Of a stretch of 64,000 bases of DNA, positions 44,728 to 52,852 are shown one piece after another. Position 1 is the first letter of the stretch. Every line of letters starts with the position of its first letter. The stretch is from Gemmatimonas aurantiaca T-27 (lineage in GTDB: Bacteria; Gemmatimonadota; Gemmatimonadetes; Gemmatimonadales; Gemmatimonadaceae). The stretch lies in assembly GCF_000010305.1 (NCBI RefSeq), contig NC_012489.1:310001-374000 (forward strand). Reading direction: 5' to 3'. Made by a program: the position numbers and the translations under genes. Under the pieces are notes generated by a model that saw only the letters and a program-made list of their open reading frames with translations, was not told the DNA's origin and did not search any database.

Positions 44728-45516
44728 TTACCGCGCGATGTTGTTGGCGATCTGACCCATCTCGTCGGCCGTCTTGATGGCCTTGGAGTTGATCTCGTAT
44801 GCCCGCATCGCGGCGATCATTTCGACCATTTCCTGCACGATCTCGACGTTCGAGCCTTCGAGGCTGTTCTGCTGCAGGCGGCCCATGCCGGCGTCGTTCG
44901 GATAGCCGACCACCGGCTGGCCCGAGGCGGCGGTGGGTGCGAGCAGGTTCTGGCCGAGCGAGAGCAAGCCGGACGGATTCGCAAAGCGCGCGAGTTCGAT
45001 GCGGCCGATTTCGGTGGGCTGGATATCGTTGCCGCGACGTACACTCACCACGCCCGTCGCGGACACGGTGAATTCCGATGCGTCATCGGGAATGCGCACC
45101 GGCGGCTGCAGCGCGTAGCCTGCGCTCGTCACGAGCACACCCTGATCGGAGATCTGCAGACTGCCGTCGCGCGAGTAGGCGGTTTCTCCCGAGGGAAGCT
45201 GAATCTGGAAGAAGCCTTCGCCTTCGATGGCGATATCGAGATTGCGCCCCGTTTCTTCGATGGGGCCCTGTTCATGCAGGCGCTGTACACCGGCCAGGCG
45301 CGTGCCGCGTCCGACCTGAATGGCGGGCGTGATCTGCGTATCGTTTTCGCCCAGCACCTGCTGACCCTGCACGGTTTGATAGAGCAGGTCTTCGAAGTGT
45401 GCACGGCTCCGCTTGAAGCCGGGCGTGTTCACGTTGGCGAGGTTGTGGGCGATGACTTCGGTGCGTGTCTGCTGCGCCATCATGCCGGTAGCGGCGGCGC
45501 GAAGTGCCGGATCCAT
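44728..45516 (-). CDS. flgG: Distal rod protein FlgG
   Basis: 262 residues, the normal size. The axial-protein start ALRAAATGMMAQQTRTEVIAHNLANVNTPGFKRSRAHFEDLLYQ and the C-terminal LEGSNVEIVQEMVEMIAAMRAYEINSKAIKTADEM are diagnostic. FlgG makes the distal rod of the basal body. Between flgF and flgA in the operon, with 9-base gaps. Confidence 0.96.
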   Translation of the reverse strand: MDPALRAAATGMMAQQTRTEVIAHNLANVNTPGFKRSRAHFEDLLYQTVQGQQVLGENDTQITPAIQVGRGTRLAGVQRLHEQGPIEETGRNLDIAIEGEGFFQIQLPSGETAYSRDGSLQISDQGVLVTSAGYALQPPVRIPDDASEFTVSATGVVSVRRGNDIQPTEIGRIELARFANPSGLLSLGQNLLAPTAASGQPVVGYPNDAGMGRLQQNSLEGSNVEIVQEMVEMIAAMRAYEINSKAIKTADEMGQIANNIAR

Positions 45517-45525
45517 ACGTACTCC

Positions 45526-46230
45526 TTAGACGGGCTTGGCGAGGTCGGTCACGGCGATCCCGCGTACCGCATCGATGGTGGACAAGGTCTGCTGCGCGGC
45601 GCCGTAGCGATGCAGCACGGTCAGCATCTCGGTCATCGCCGACATCGGATTCACGTTCGATTCTTCAAGGAACCCCTGCTTCACCGTGCGTTCGGTGGGC
45701 GGGATGACCTGGCGTGAGGCGTCGGGAATGAAGCGGGTGCCACCTTCGTGCTCGAGATCGGTGCCGGATGCGACGCGTTCCACGCGAAGCCGCTGCTGGG
45801 GCTTCCCGTTCACGGTGATCAGGCCGGTGGCGTCGACTTCGATGGTTCCCTGCGGGAGGGAGATGGCGCCGTTTTCGCCGAGAACAGGGTTGCCCTGTTC
45901 GTCGGTGAGATGGCGGTTGGCATCGAGTCGGAAGTTGCCGTTGCGGACGAACCGCTCCCCGGCGGGCGTATCCACCACGAAGAACCCGTCCCCTTCGAGC
46001 GCGAGGTCGAGGGAGTTGTGGGTTTCGGTGAGGGTGCCGGGGGTGAGGTCGATGGCAGTGTCGGCCTTGGCCAGCTGGTTGCCCATCATGCGTGCGAACG
46101 TCGTCTCCGCCTTGAAGCCGCGGGTGGACGCGTTGGCGAGGTTGTTGGCGAGCACCTGCTGCTTCCGCTCCAGCATCTGGAGCGCGGAAGCGGCGCTGGA
46201 CAACCCATTGTTCTGAACGGGACCTGGCAT
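45526..46230 (-). CDS. flgF: Proximal rod protein FlgF
   Basis: 234 residues from ATG 46230. The rod-protein N-terminus (LQMLERKQQVLANNLANASTRGFKAETTF) and C-terminus (FLEESNVNPMSAMTEMLTVLHRYGAAQQTLSTID) are clear. The shorter middle fits FlgF rather than FlgG. First gene of the flgF-flgG-flgA-flgH-flgI-flgJ-flgN-flgK-csrA operon. It has a sigma-54-like promoter 43 bases upstream and a palindrome further upstream. Confidence 0.94.
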   Translation of the reverse strand: MPGPVQNNGLSSAASALQMLERKQQVLANNLANASTRGFKAETTFARMMGNQLAKADTAIDLTPGTLTETHNSLDLALEGDGFFVVDTPAGERFVRNGNFRLDANRHLTDEQGNPVLGENGAISLPQGTIEVDATGLITVNGKPQQRLRVERVASGTDLEHEGGTRFIPDASRQVIPPTERTVKQGFLEESNVNPMSAMTEMLTVLHRYGAAQQTLSTIDAVRGIAVTDLAKPV

Positions 46231-46272
46231 GTCGTGATCGGGATAGGGTGCACGAACTCACCAGGTGAGAAA

Positions 46273-46287
46273 GCAATGGGCGGGCCA
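46273..46287 (-). promoter_or_regulatory. Candidate sigma-54 (-24/-12) promoter of the flgF operon
   Basis: Read on the minus strand: TGGCCC-N5-TTGCT followed by TTC. The invariant GG and GC are exactly 10 bases apart, as the sigma-54 consensus TGGCAC-N5-TTGCW requires; one base of TGGCAC differs. The predicted start is about 46262, giving a leader of about 32 bases. The same layout is found before fliQ and fliL. Confidence 0.7.
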
Positions 46288-46349
46288 CGGTCGCTTGGTG
46301 GCGGGAGAATGTCTTAAGTCATTGCATTGCAACGCATTGTGCTGATATG

Positions 46350-46401
46350 CGGAAAATCGTGCCGCTGGGTTTTGGGGCCGGACATGCGGCAATTCGTGCC
46401 G
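46350..46401 (-). promoter_or_regulatory. Candidate enhancer (UAS) of the flgF operon: CGGCA-N5-TGCCG
   Basis: A perfect copy of CGGCA-N5-TGCCG lies at 46387-46401. A partner with one changed half (CGGAA-N5-TGCCG) is at 46350-46364, 37 bases away. Both are within a region about 90-140 bases upstream of the predicted start, the usual place for sigma-54 enhancer-binding proteins. The same palindrome is present at 57391 and 62836. Confidence 0.65.
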
Positions 46402-46446
46402 GATGGGGGGTGTGGCGGCGGGAGTTGCCGGAGGGAGCGGGGCTGG

Positions 46447-46477
46447 GGGCCGCCTGCGGCGGCGATACCCGCAGGAT
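46447..46477 (+). repeat. Third copy of the 31-bp dispersed intergenic core
   Basis: GGGCCGCCTGCGGCGGCGAT and the following 11 bases match 4597-4627 with one substitution (T to C at base 24). It lies in the 544-base gap between flgF and the importer gene. The gap also holds the flgF control region (46273-46401) and an AT-rich patch (about 46540-46610, possible plus-strand promoter with TATTAT). No other gene was seen there. Confidence 0.75.
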
Positions 46478-46702
46478 TTTCTGGAGATAAGGGGCAGGAT
46501 CAAGCCAATGAAACACGGAGTAATCGAAAGTCGCATTCAAAATCGAGCTGAATGATATCGCTGGTGCTATTATGTCATTATATTGGCTTGTTGTAGGCGT
46601 AAATTTCTGCTGCAATTACCTTCAGTATCGAATGGATAGCCGCTGCGGCGCGGACACTGTTCGCGGTTGGGGAGACCGAAGATGGGTATTCCATGTATGA
46701 GC

Positions 46703-46775
46703 CGCGGTGGTAGGGTCCGTTAAGTTCAGGTCCACAGGCTCTCCCAGACACCCTCTGTCCTTGCTGCCCACCGCG
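46703..46775 (+). promoter_or_regulatory. Possible start-sequestering inverted repeat before the importer operon
   Basis: CGCGGTGG at 46703-46710 is perfectly complementary to CCACCGCG at 46768-46775, whose last base is the G of the GTG start codon. A fold joining them would hide the translation start of the binding-protein gene. No known riboswitch consensus (cobalamin, for example) was found in this leader. Confidence 0.3.
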
Positions 46776-47857
46776 TGAAACGATCGGCCTGGCTTTCCCT
46801 CACCTGCTGCGCGCTGATGACGGCCCTCGGCACCGGTGCCGCTTGGCAGGCGCGCAGGGTGGTCGATCAACGGGGCAAGACCCACGAGTTCCGCAGTCCC
46901 GCCGAACGGGTCGTCACGATCGCCATTCCATTGTATTGGCACTTTCTGACCGTCGATGGCAGCGAGAAGCGTGTCGTGGGCGCCAATGCTGTGGCGGTGG
47001 AACAGATGCGCGAGGGGATCGTGTCACGGGTGTTTCCCAACGCATCCGCGGTTCCCACCGCGATTACCCGTGGGGGCACCTTCACCCCCAACGTGGAAGC
47101 GTTGCTGGCCCTCAGGCCGGACGCGGTTTTTCAGTGGGCGGATCGTGGCAATGCGTTGGTGGACGTGCTCGACGAGGTCGGGCTGCGCACGCTGGGTGTC
47201 AAGAATACCAACGCCGAATCGGACATCGACGCCTGGATCCGCATGAGCGGTGCGGCGTCAGGCAAGGTCGCACGTGCGGACTCGATCATTCGGTACATGC
47301 GCAACGGCAACAACCGGTTCGATGCCATCGCGGCAAAAATTCCCGCCACCCAGCGGCCACGCGTGCTGATGCTGACCGAGTACTCGCGCCAGATCACACC
47401 CAACGGGCCGGTGTCGTACGGCAATCTCATCATACGCCGTGCGGGCGGCATCAACGCCGCGACCACCGATGGCATTGTGAGCATCGAGCAGGTGCTCGCG
47501 TGGAATCCCGAGGTGATCCTGCTCACGCCCTTCGAGCGCAAGACACCGGCGGATCTCATGCAGGACCCGTTGTGGTCGCGCACCCCAGCGGCCCGTATGC
47601 GACGCGTTTACAAATTGCCATTCGGCCTGACCCGCTGGGGTGGCTATGGACCTGAGTCACCCATGTTTCTGGCCTGGCTGACCACGTTGCTGCACCCCGA
47701 GTTGCCGGGGATCGCGTTGCGTGACGAGATGCGCTCGGCGTATCGCTCGTTATATCGGTTCAGCGCCACGGACGCCGATCTCGATCAGGTGCTGCAGATG
47801 CACGTGAATCGTGAATCGGCCGGGTATTCGCGTTTCCAGTCGACTGCACGCCCATGA
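46775..47857 (+). CDS. FecB/BtuF-type periplasmic binding protein of an ABC importer
   Basis: 360 residues from GTG 46775, with a signal peptide (LSLTCCALMTALGTGAAWQA). The family start VVDQRGKTHEFRSPAERVVTI is typical of metal-chelate binding proteins, as are FTPNVEALLALRPDAVFQW and IRRAGGINAAT. The ligand could be an iron chelate, heme or cobalamin; the sequence does not settle it. It is the first gene of a three-gene operon with a FecCD permease and ATPase. It overlaps the permease ATG by four bases. Confidence 0.85.
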   Translation: MKRSAWLSLTCCALMTALGTGAAWQARRVVDQRGKTHEFRSPAERVVTIAIPLYWHFLTVDGSEKRVVGANAVAVEQMREGIVSRVFPNASAVPTAITRGGTFTPNVEALLALRPDAVFQWADRGNALVDVLDEVGLRTLGVKNTNAESDIDAWIRMSGAASGKVARADSIIRYMRNGNNRFDAIAAKIPATQRPRVLMLTEYSRQITPNGPVSYGNLIIRRAGGINAATTDGIVSIEQVLAWNPEVILLTPFERKTPADLMQDPLWSRTPAARMRRVYKLPFGLTRWGGYGPESPMFLAWLTTLLHPELPGIALRDEMRSAYRSLYRFSATDADLDQVLQMHVNRESAGYSRFQSTARP

Positions 47858-48912
47858 ACGTCCAGGCAACGGTGCACACTCAGCAGCACTATCGTGTCCG
47901 AATCGTCCTGCTGGTGTTGAGTGTCCTGCTCGCGGCGTTGATGCTGTTGTCATTGTGTCTCGGTCGGTATCCGGTCTCCCCACATACGGCGCTGCAGATT
48001 CTGTGGAGTGGCATGACGGGGCTCGTGCCCAGCGTTCCCACGTGGACCGGCACCGATGTGCTGGTGGTGAACACGGTGCGACTGCCACGGGTTGTGGTCG
48101 CGTCGCTTGCGGGCGCCGCACTCGGATTGAGTGGTGCTACGCTGCAGGGATTGTTTCGCAATCCGTTGGTGGGGCCTCAGGTGGTCGGCATCTCCAACGG
48201 CGCAGCATGGGGCGGGGTGGTCGCCATTCTGCTGGGCGCGAGCTCTGTAGGATCTCTCGCGTGGACCTTCGGCTTTGCCATGCTCGCCCTCGTGGCCGTG
48301 TTCAGCCTGAGTCGACTCAGCGGCAATGCCAGCATCATGTCCGTTGTGCTGGCCGGCATCATCGTGAGTGCGTTTTTCACCGCGTTGGTGGGGCTCGCCG
48401 AATTTCTGGCCGATGCGGAGCGTCAGTTGCCGGGCATCGTGTACTGGCTGCTGGGCAGCTTTGCCACGGTCACGCGCACCTCGTTGTGGGTGATTGGCCT
48501 GCCTGTACTGATCGCGGGCATCCCTTTGCTGCTCATGCGGTGGCATATCAACGTGCTTTCACTCGGCGACGAAACCGCGACCGCACTGGGGCTGCGGGCT
48601 CCCCAGTTGCGCTGGCTGGTGCTGTGTCTCGTCACCTTGCTGGTGACGGCGCAGGTGTCGGTGAGTGGCGCGGTCGGCTGGGTTGGGCTGGTGGTGCCAC
48701 ATATTGCGCGACGCCTGGTGGGACCCAACCATCAGGCGTTGCTGCCGGCGTCCACGTTGCTGGGTGCGCTCTACCTGCTGGGCATGGACGACATCGCACG
48801 CACGATGGCCGAGCAGGAGTTGCCGATCGGTGTGCTGACGGCACTGATGGGTGCGCCCGTGTTTGCGGTGGTGTTCTGGCGATCGCAGGCGAGGGGGTGG
48901 GTGCGTGAGTGA
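47854..48912 (+). CDS. FecCD-family ABC importer permease
   Basis: 352 residues, with about ten membrane segments. The BtuC/FecCD hallmarks are TVRLPRVVVASLAGAALGLSGATLQGLFRNPLVGPQVVGISNGAAWG, VLAGIIVSAFFTAL, and the C-terminal GAVGWVGLVVPHIARRLVGPNHQALLPAS (the last one contacts the ATPase). It forms the membrane channel for the substrate delivered by the binding protein. Overlaps both neighbours. Confidence 0.94.
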   Translation: MNVQATVHTQQHYRVRIVLLVLSVLLAALMLLSLCLGRYPVSPHTALQILWSGMTGLVPSVPTWTGTDVLVVNTVRLPRVVVASLAGAALGLSGATLQGLFRNPLVGPQVVGISNGAAWGGVVAILLGASSVGSLAWTFGFAMLALVAVFSLSRLSGNASIMSVVLAGIIVSAFFTALVGLAEFLADAERQLPGIVYWLLGSFATVTRTSLWVIGLPVLIAGIPLLLMRWHINVLSLGDETATALGLRAPQLRWLVLCLVTLLVTAQVSVSGAVGWVGLVVPHIARRLVGPNHQALLPASTLLGALYLLGMDDIARTMAEQELPIGVLTALMGAPVFAVVFWRSQARGWVRE

Positions 48913-49687
48913 CGAATCGACACCCGTGGCCGTGAACACCGACGCGATCGTGTTGCGCGATGTGTCGTTTGCCTATCGCGCGGGCACACCGGTCATTGCG
49001 CACTGCTCGTTGCGCGCGCCGCGTGGTCGTATCCTGGCGCTGCTGGGTCCCAATGGCAGCGGAAAGACCACACTGCTCAAGTTGATTGCCGGCGCACTTG
49101 CACCAGAGCACGGCGTGGTGGAGCGAAGCGGCCTGGTTGGGTATGTGCCCCAACTGCTGCACCTCAACTTCGCGTACTCGGTGCTGGACGTGGTGCTGAT
49201 GGGTCGGGCGCGACAGATCGGATTGTTTGCCACACCATCACGCCGGGATGTCGATGCAGCGATGACCGCGCTGGGCCGGGTGGGCATGCGAGGGTTCGCC
49301 GAACGTTCCTTCGATGAGTTGTCGGGCGGTGAACGGCAGTTGGTCGCACTGGCGCGGGCGTTGGCGGCGCATGCGGAGATACTCGTGCTCGATGAGCCCA
49401 CATCGGCGCTGGACCTGCGCCACCAGGAGATGGTGCTGCAATGGATGCAGGCGTTGGTGCGTGAGGATGGCCTGACGGTGGTGTTCAGCACGCACCAGCC
49501 ACAGCACGCCGATGCTGTAGCGCACGAGGTGGCGCTGGTGCAGGGCCCCGGTCATGTGGATGTGGGGCCGGCGGCGCGCATGCTGGATGCCGATGTGGTG
49601 GGCCGGTTGTTCGGCGTCGAGATACAGCGGGTGAGGGTGGACACCCTCGACGTGCTCACGCCGCGGTGGAAGCTGCGTCGCGGTTGA
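48905..49687 (+). CDS. FecE/BtuD-type ABC importer ATPase
   Basis: 260 residues from GTG 48905, overlapping the permease stop by 8 bases. Walker A is GPNGSGKTT, the signature is ELSGGERQLVALARAL, Walker B is EILVLDEPTSALDLRHQ, and the switch is FSTHQPQHA. The region YVPQLLHLNFAYSVLDVVLMGRARQIG is typical of siderophore/cobalamin importers. Energises the uptake system. Followed by a hairpin at 49749-49783. Confidence 0.93.
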   Translation: MSDESTPVAVNTDAIVLRDVSFAYRAGTPVIAHCSLRAPRGRILALLGPNGSGKTTLLKLIAGALAPEHGVVERSGLVGYVPQLLHLNFAYSVLDVVLMGRARQIGLFATPSRRDVDAAMTALGRVGMRGFAERSFDELSGGERQLVALARALAAHAEILVLDEPTSALDLRHQEMVLQWMQALVREDGLTVVFSTHQPQHADAVAHEVALVQGPGHVDVGPAARMLDADVVGRLFGVEIQRVRVDTLDVLTPRWKLRRG

Positions 49688-49748
49688 GCTCTGCGGGAAC
49701 CGCGCGTCTTCCTGATTGATGGGCACGTTTTGGGGGCGCCAATGCAAA

Positions 49749-49783
49749 TGAGGTCGTCGCGATCTCTCTCATCGCAACGACCT
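49749..49783. terminator. Hairpin between the importer operon and the fliQ operon end
   Basis: GAGGTCGTCGCGAT and ATCGCAACGACCTC pair (one mismatch) around CTCTCTC. It lies between convergent transcription units. No T-tract follows, so strength is uncertain. Confidence 0.6.
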
Positions 49784-49810
49784 CTATGGCACTTCCCCTG
49801 CGTTGATACG

Positions 49811-50308
49811 TTACCGGGCTACAACTGCCGGTCCCGAGATCTGCAGCAGCATCGCGACGGCGTCCACTGGCAGTCCCATCTTTCGTGCAATCTCGGTGGG
49901 CGCGGCGCCTGCCGCTGCCAATGCCTGCACGGTGTGCGGGGTTTTCGACTTGCCGGCACCCCGCATGTTCATCGATGGCATGGCCGTCGCGCGCGTGCTG
50001 CGCAGGCGACGCTGGCGCAGGGCGTCGCGTGTCCACGCCACCACACGCATCACACCGTAGCCGAGTGCCACGAGCAGCGCGAACGCCGTCAGACCCATCG
50101 CGCCCATGATGCGCTGTTCCTTGCTCACGGCCGGTGACATGATGAGTGCGCCGGCCACCAGGCCCACGCCGGTCACCACGACCAACAACACCAGCAGCTT
50201 GAGCGTCTGTGCGATGCTCCGCCACACCGAGCGACGCGGGGTACGATCGGGAATAGCGCGCATGTTGCCCGCCGAACGGGTGGCCATCGTCTGCGTCGCC
50301 ATTGTCAC
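49811..50308 (-). CDS. Hypothetical membrane protein with C-terminal HTH-like segment, last gene of the fliQ operon
   Basis: 165 residues from GTG 50308 (GTGA overlap with the fliA stop; ATG 50302 is also possible). Two membrane segments (LKLLVLLVVVTGVGLVAGALIM, MGLTAFALLVALGYGVMRVV) are followed by a basic linker and a helix-turn-helix-like end (HTVQALAAAGAAPTEIARKMGLPVDAVAMLL). Such short membrane proteins with a DNA-binding-like tail next to fliA occur in several flagellar clusters, but I do not recognise a named family. Confidence 0.7.
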   Translation of the reverse strand: MTMATQTMATRSAGNMRAIPDRTPRRSVWRSIAQTLKLLVLLVVVTGVGLVAGALIMSPAVSKEQRIMGAMGLTAFALLVALGYGVMRVVAWTRDALRQRRLRSTRATAMPSMNMRGAGKSKTPHTVQALAAAGAAPTEIARKMGLPVDAVAMLLQISGPAVVAR

Positions 50309-51060
50309 GCCACCTGATCGCGCAGCGGCTTGAGCTCCACACGCAGCTTGCTCAGCGCCTTGCTGCGGATCTGCGAGACACGCGACTCGGTCAGTTCGAG
50401 CACCTTGGCAATTTCGTGCAGCTTGAGCTCTTCGAAGTAGTACAGCGACAGCACGATGCGCTCCTGTTCCTTGAGTCGCAGGATCGCATCCTTGAGGTGT
50501 GACACTTCCTGTTCGTGCGTGAGGCTGTCTTCCACACCACTTTCTTCACCCGACGTCAGGACTTCGGCTGGCACGGGCGTGGTGTTTTCGCGTTCGCCCG
50601 GCGCGCGGTCGAGCGGAATATGATGGGCACCTTCCACATCGGCCTGCCAGCGCCACAGCGTCTCGAGATCGACGTTCAGTTGTTCGGCGAGCTCCCGGTC
50701 TTCCGGGGCACGGCCACTGGCCCGCTGGAACGCTTCGCGCGCCGCCGTGATCTCACGGGTCTTGCGACGGATGGAACGGGGCACGTGGTCCTGCTTGCGC
50801 AGCTCGTCGAGGATCGCGCCACGAATGCGGGGCGCCGCGAAGGTGCTGAACGCCAGGCCGCGCGAGGCGTCGAATCCCTCGAGCGCGGTCATGAGGCCAA
50901 TGGTTCCGGCGCTCACCAGTTCGTCGAAGTCGGCGCGAACCGCCAACGTGCGCGACACCTGGCGAGCGACATGGTGCACGAGGCCAAGATGCTCTTCGAG
51001 CAGACGGTCACGGGCAGACGGATTGCCTGCCTGATACGACTGCCAGAGCTTGTTGTTCAT
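50305..51060 (-). CDS. fliA: Flagellar sigma factor FliA (sigma-28)
   Basis: 251 residues from ATG 51060; a TTG at 51099 is in frame but overlaps flhG. Sigma-70-family regions are visible: NPSARDRLLEEHLGLVHHVARQV, DFDELVSAGTIGLMTALEGFD, AFSTFAAPRIRGAILDELRKQDHVPRSIRRK (region 2), and IVLSLYYFEELKLHEIAKVLELTESRVSQIRSKAL (region 4). It directs late flagellar genes. Being in the fliQ operon, it would itself come under the sigma-54-like promoter at 57288. Confidence 0.96.
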   Translation of the reverse strand: MNNKLWQSYQAGNPSARDRLLEEHLGLVHHVARQVSRTLAVRADFDELVSAGTIGLMTALEGFDASRGLAFSTFAAPRIRGAILDELRKQDHVPRSIRRKTREITAAREAFQRASGRAPEDRELAEQLNVDLETLWRWQADVEGAHHIPLDRAPGERENTTPVPAEVLTSGEESGVEDSLTHEQEVSHLKDAILRLKEQERIVLSLYYFEELKLHEIAKVLELTESRVSQIRSKALSKLRVELKPLRDQVA

Positions 51061-51095
51061 GGCGACGGATCCCTGGGAGAGAGCGAGGGGCACGA

Positions 51096-51989
51096 TCAAA
51101 CACCGGAGCGAGAAAGGGGGCGGACAGTCAACGCGCGCGTCACGACATCGTGGGCGGCGACCGCTGCTGGCGACCCTGCTGCTGCATCTGCAAAGGTCAT
51201 GCCTTTGCGAAGTGCCGCATCAAGCGTCGGATCAGCAGGAATTGCGCCAGCGAGACGCAACGAAAGACCGAGGAACTGGCGGGCACCGGCGTCGATGGCG
51301 TCGAAGCAACGCGCTGCTTCGCTCCCTTCCAGTCGATTGACGAGCAGCTCCACCGGAAGGGCACCGTGTCGAGTGGCCACCGCCTTGCAGAGCGCGTACG
51401 TCGAAGCAAGACCAACAGGGTCAGCGCCGGAGGCAATCGCCACCAACCGCTCACCCGAGTGTGGTGTGATGGCCGCCAGCACCGACTCGAGTCGGGCACC
51501 GCAGTCAATCACGACCAAATCCATCCCTTCAGAGAGTGCACTGAGTCGACGCAGGCAGGCCTTTCGTTCCGCACTGGTCAACTGTGGCGCTCCTTCACCG
51601 GCAAGACGTGCCGCACCGCCTGCCACCAGGGTGAGCGTGGTGCTCACCGGGGTGGCCACATCGGCCGGCGATACACGACCGCCACGCAAGTCCTGCCAAC
51701 TGGCACGAGGTGTCACACCGAGGGTCATCGCCAGCGGTCCGACAAAATCGTCCGCGTCGATGAGCAGCACCCGATGCCCTTCACCGGCCGCCGCCACGGC
51801 AAGCAATGCCGAGATGAGTGTGGTGCCCGAACCGCCACGACCACTCGCGCAGAGCAGCGTGGTGGGGCCGATGGCATCACCGCTTCCCGTACGACGCGCC
51901 GCATACGCGGCTCCGCCGGCCAGCGCGTCGGCCTGCGAGCGATTCGACGAAGCGGACGACATGAGCGGAAGACTCATGCGGGCATCCAA
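51096..51989 (-). CDS. flhG: FlhG/MinD-like ATPase with altered P-loop
   Basis: 297 residues from ATG 51989 (overlaps the flhF stop). MinD-family context and sequence are clear: LLIDADDFVGPLAMTLGV (Walker A-prime Asp), MDLVVIDCGARLESVLAAITPHSGERLVAI and LLVNRLEGSEAARCFDAI. The deviant Walker A, normally KGGxGK(S/T), reads GRGGSGTT at residues 50-57, so both lysines are missing. FlhG works with FlhF in setting flagellar number. The loss suggests a protein that no longer hydrolyses ATP. Confidence 0.88.
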   Translation of the reverse strand: MDARMSLPLMSSASSNRSQADALAGGAAYAARRTGSGDAIGPTTLLCASGRGGSGTTLISALLAVAAAGEGHRVLLIDADDFVGPLAMTLGVTPRASWQDLRGGRVSPADVATPVSTTLTLVAGGAARLAGEGAPQLTSAERKACLRRLSALSEGMDLVVIDCGARLESVLAAITPHSGERLVAIASGADPVGLASTYALCKAVATRHGALPVELLVNRLEGSEAARCFDAIDAGARQFLGLSLRLAGAIPADPTLDAALRKGMTFADAAAGSPAAVAAHDVVTRALTVRPLSRSGV

Positions 51990-52852
51990 TCCGGCTCGGC
52001 ATCGGCGCTCAGGCCGAGGTTGCGCAGCAGTCGCGCGACGCCGGGCTTGAGATCGGCCGGGACATCCTGGCCATCGGCAATCCAGCGTGTCGGCATTTCC
52101 AGCGACAGCGCCAGATCGGTCACACCGGTTTCGCGCGGCACTTCATCGAGCTTCGACAACAACAGATGGGTCGTGCCGCAGTGTGCGCGCGTGCCCCGAT
52201 AGGCTCGGCCAATATCCACGGCGAGATCCGCACGCAACGTCGCCGGGATCACGAGATGCACTTCATCGGGCGCAATCGTGTCGAGCAGGGAACGCCACCG
52301 TTCGGTGAGTTCGGCGCTCGCGGGGCTGCGGCCCGGTGTGTCCACGATGACGATGTCGCACGTCTGCGAGAGACGCTTCATCGCCGCATCCACTTCCTTC
52401 TCATCGTACACCACTTCGAACGGCACATCGGCCAGCTCGGCGTACGTGGCCAACTGTTCCATGCCACCCACACGATACGTGTCGATGGTGAGCAGCCCCG
52501 GGCGCGCGGCGCCGAACATGCCACGACGTACGGCAAGCTTGGCGGCAGTCGTCGTCTTGCCGGCGCCGGTGGGACCCACCAGCGCGATGCAGTACGGACG
52601 ACCATCCACCTTGCGCAGCTTGGGCGGCAACGGCGCGGGCTCGAGACGTGCACGCACCCGATCGATGGTCGAACCGGCCGCGGCGAGCACTTCCACCATC
52701 GGCACGCCTTCGTCACGGACCGTGCGGGTGTGCATGATCATCACGTCATCGCCGAGCAGGCGACGGGCGCGCTCGGAGACACGGGACAGATCGGCGCCGC
52801 GGAAACGCTCCATCGGCGTGTGATACGTGGTCGTCGACGGCTGGTTAGCCAT
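51974..52852 (-). CDS. flhF: SRP-like GTPase FlhF
   Basis: 292 residues. A short N-terminal basic region is followed by the SRP-type GTPase: ALVGPTGAGKTTTAAKLA (P-loop), LLTIDTYRVGGMEQLATYAELADVPFEVV, DIVIVDTPGRS and LLLSKLDEV. FlhF marks the site where the polar flagellum is built. It lacks the long B-domain of some members. Overlaps flhA by 8 bases. Confidence 0.94.
   Translation of the reverse strand: MANQPSTTTYHTPMERFRGADLSRVSERARRLLGDDVMIMHTRTVRDEGVPMVEVLAAAGSTIDRVRARLEPAPLPPKLRKVDGRPYCIALVGPTGAGKTTTAAKLAVRRGMFGAARPGLLTIDTYRVGGMEQLATYAELADVPFEVVYDEKEVDAAMKRLSQTCDIVIVDTPGRSPASAELTERWRSLLDTIAPDEVHLVIPATLRADLAVDIGRAYRGTRAHCGTTHLLLSKLDEVPRETGVTDLALSLEMPTRWIADGQDVPADLKPGVARLLRNLGLSADAEPDWMPA

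Noticed and set aside
46347-46364. GGCACG...GC as the flgF sigma-54 promoter
   Set aside because: GG and GC are 11 bases apart instead of 10. The element at 46273-46287 has exact spacing and is nearer to the gene.
46231-46774. Cobalamin riboswitch before the FecCD importer
   Set aside because: The conserved B12-box and core (GCCACTG-type and CGGAxCCGCC-type) sequences were not found, so neither a riboswitch nor a cobalamin substrate is claimed.
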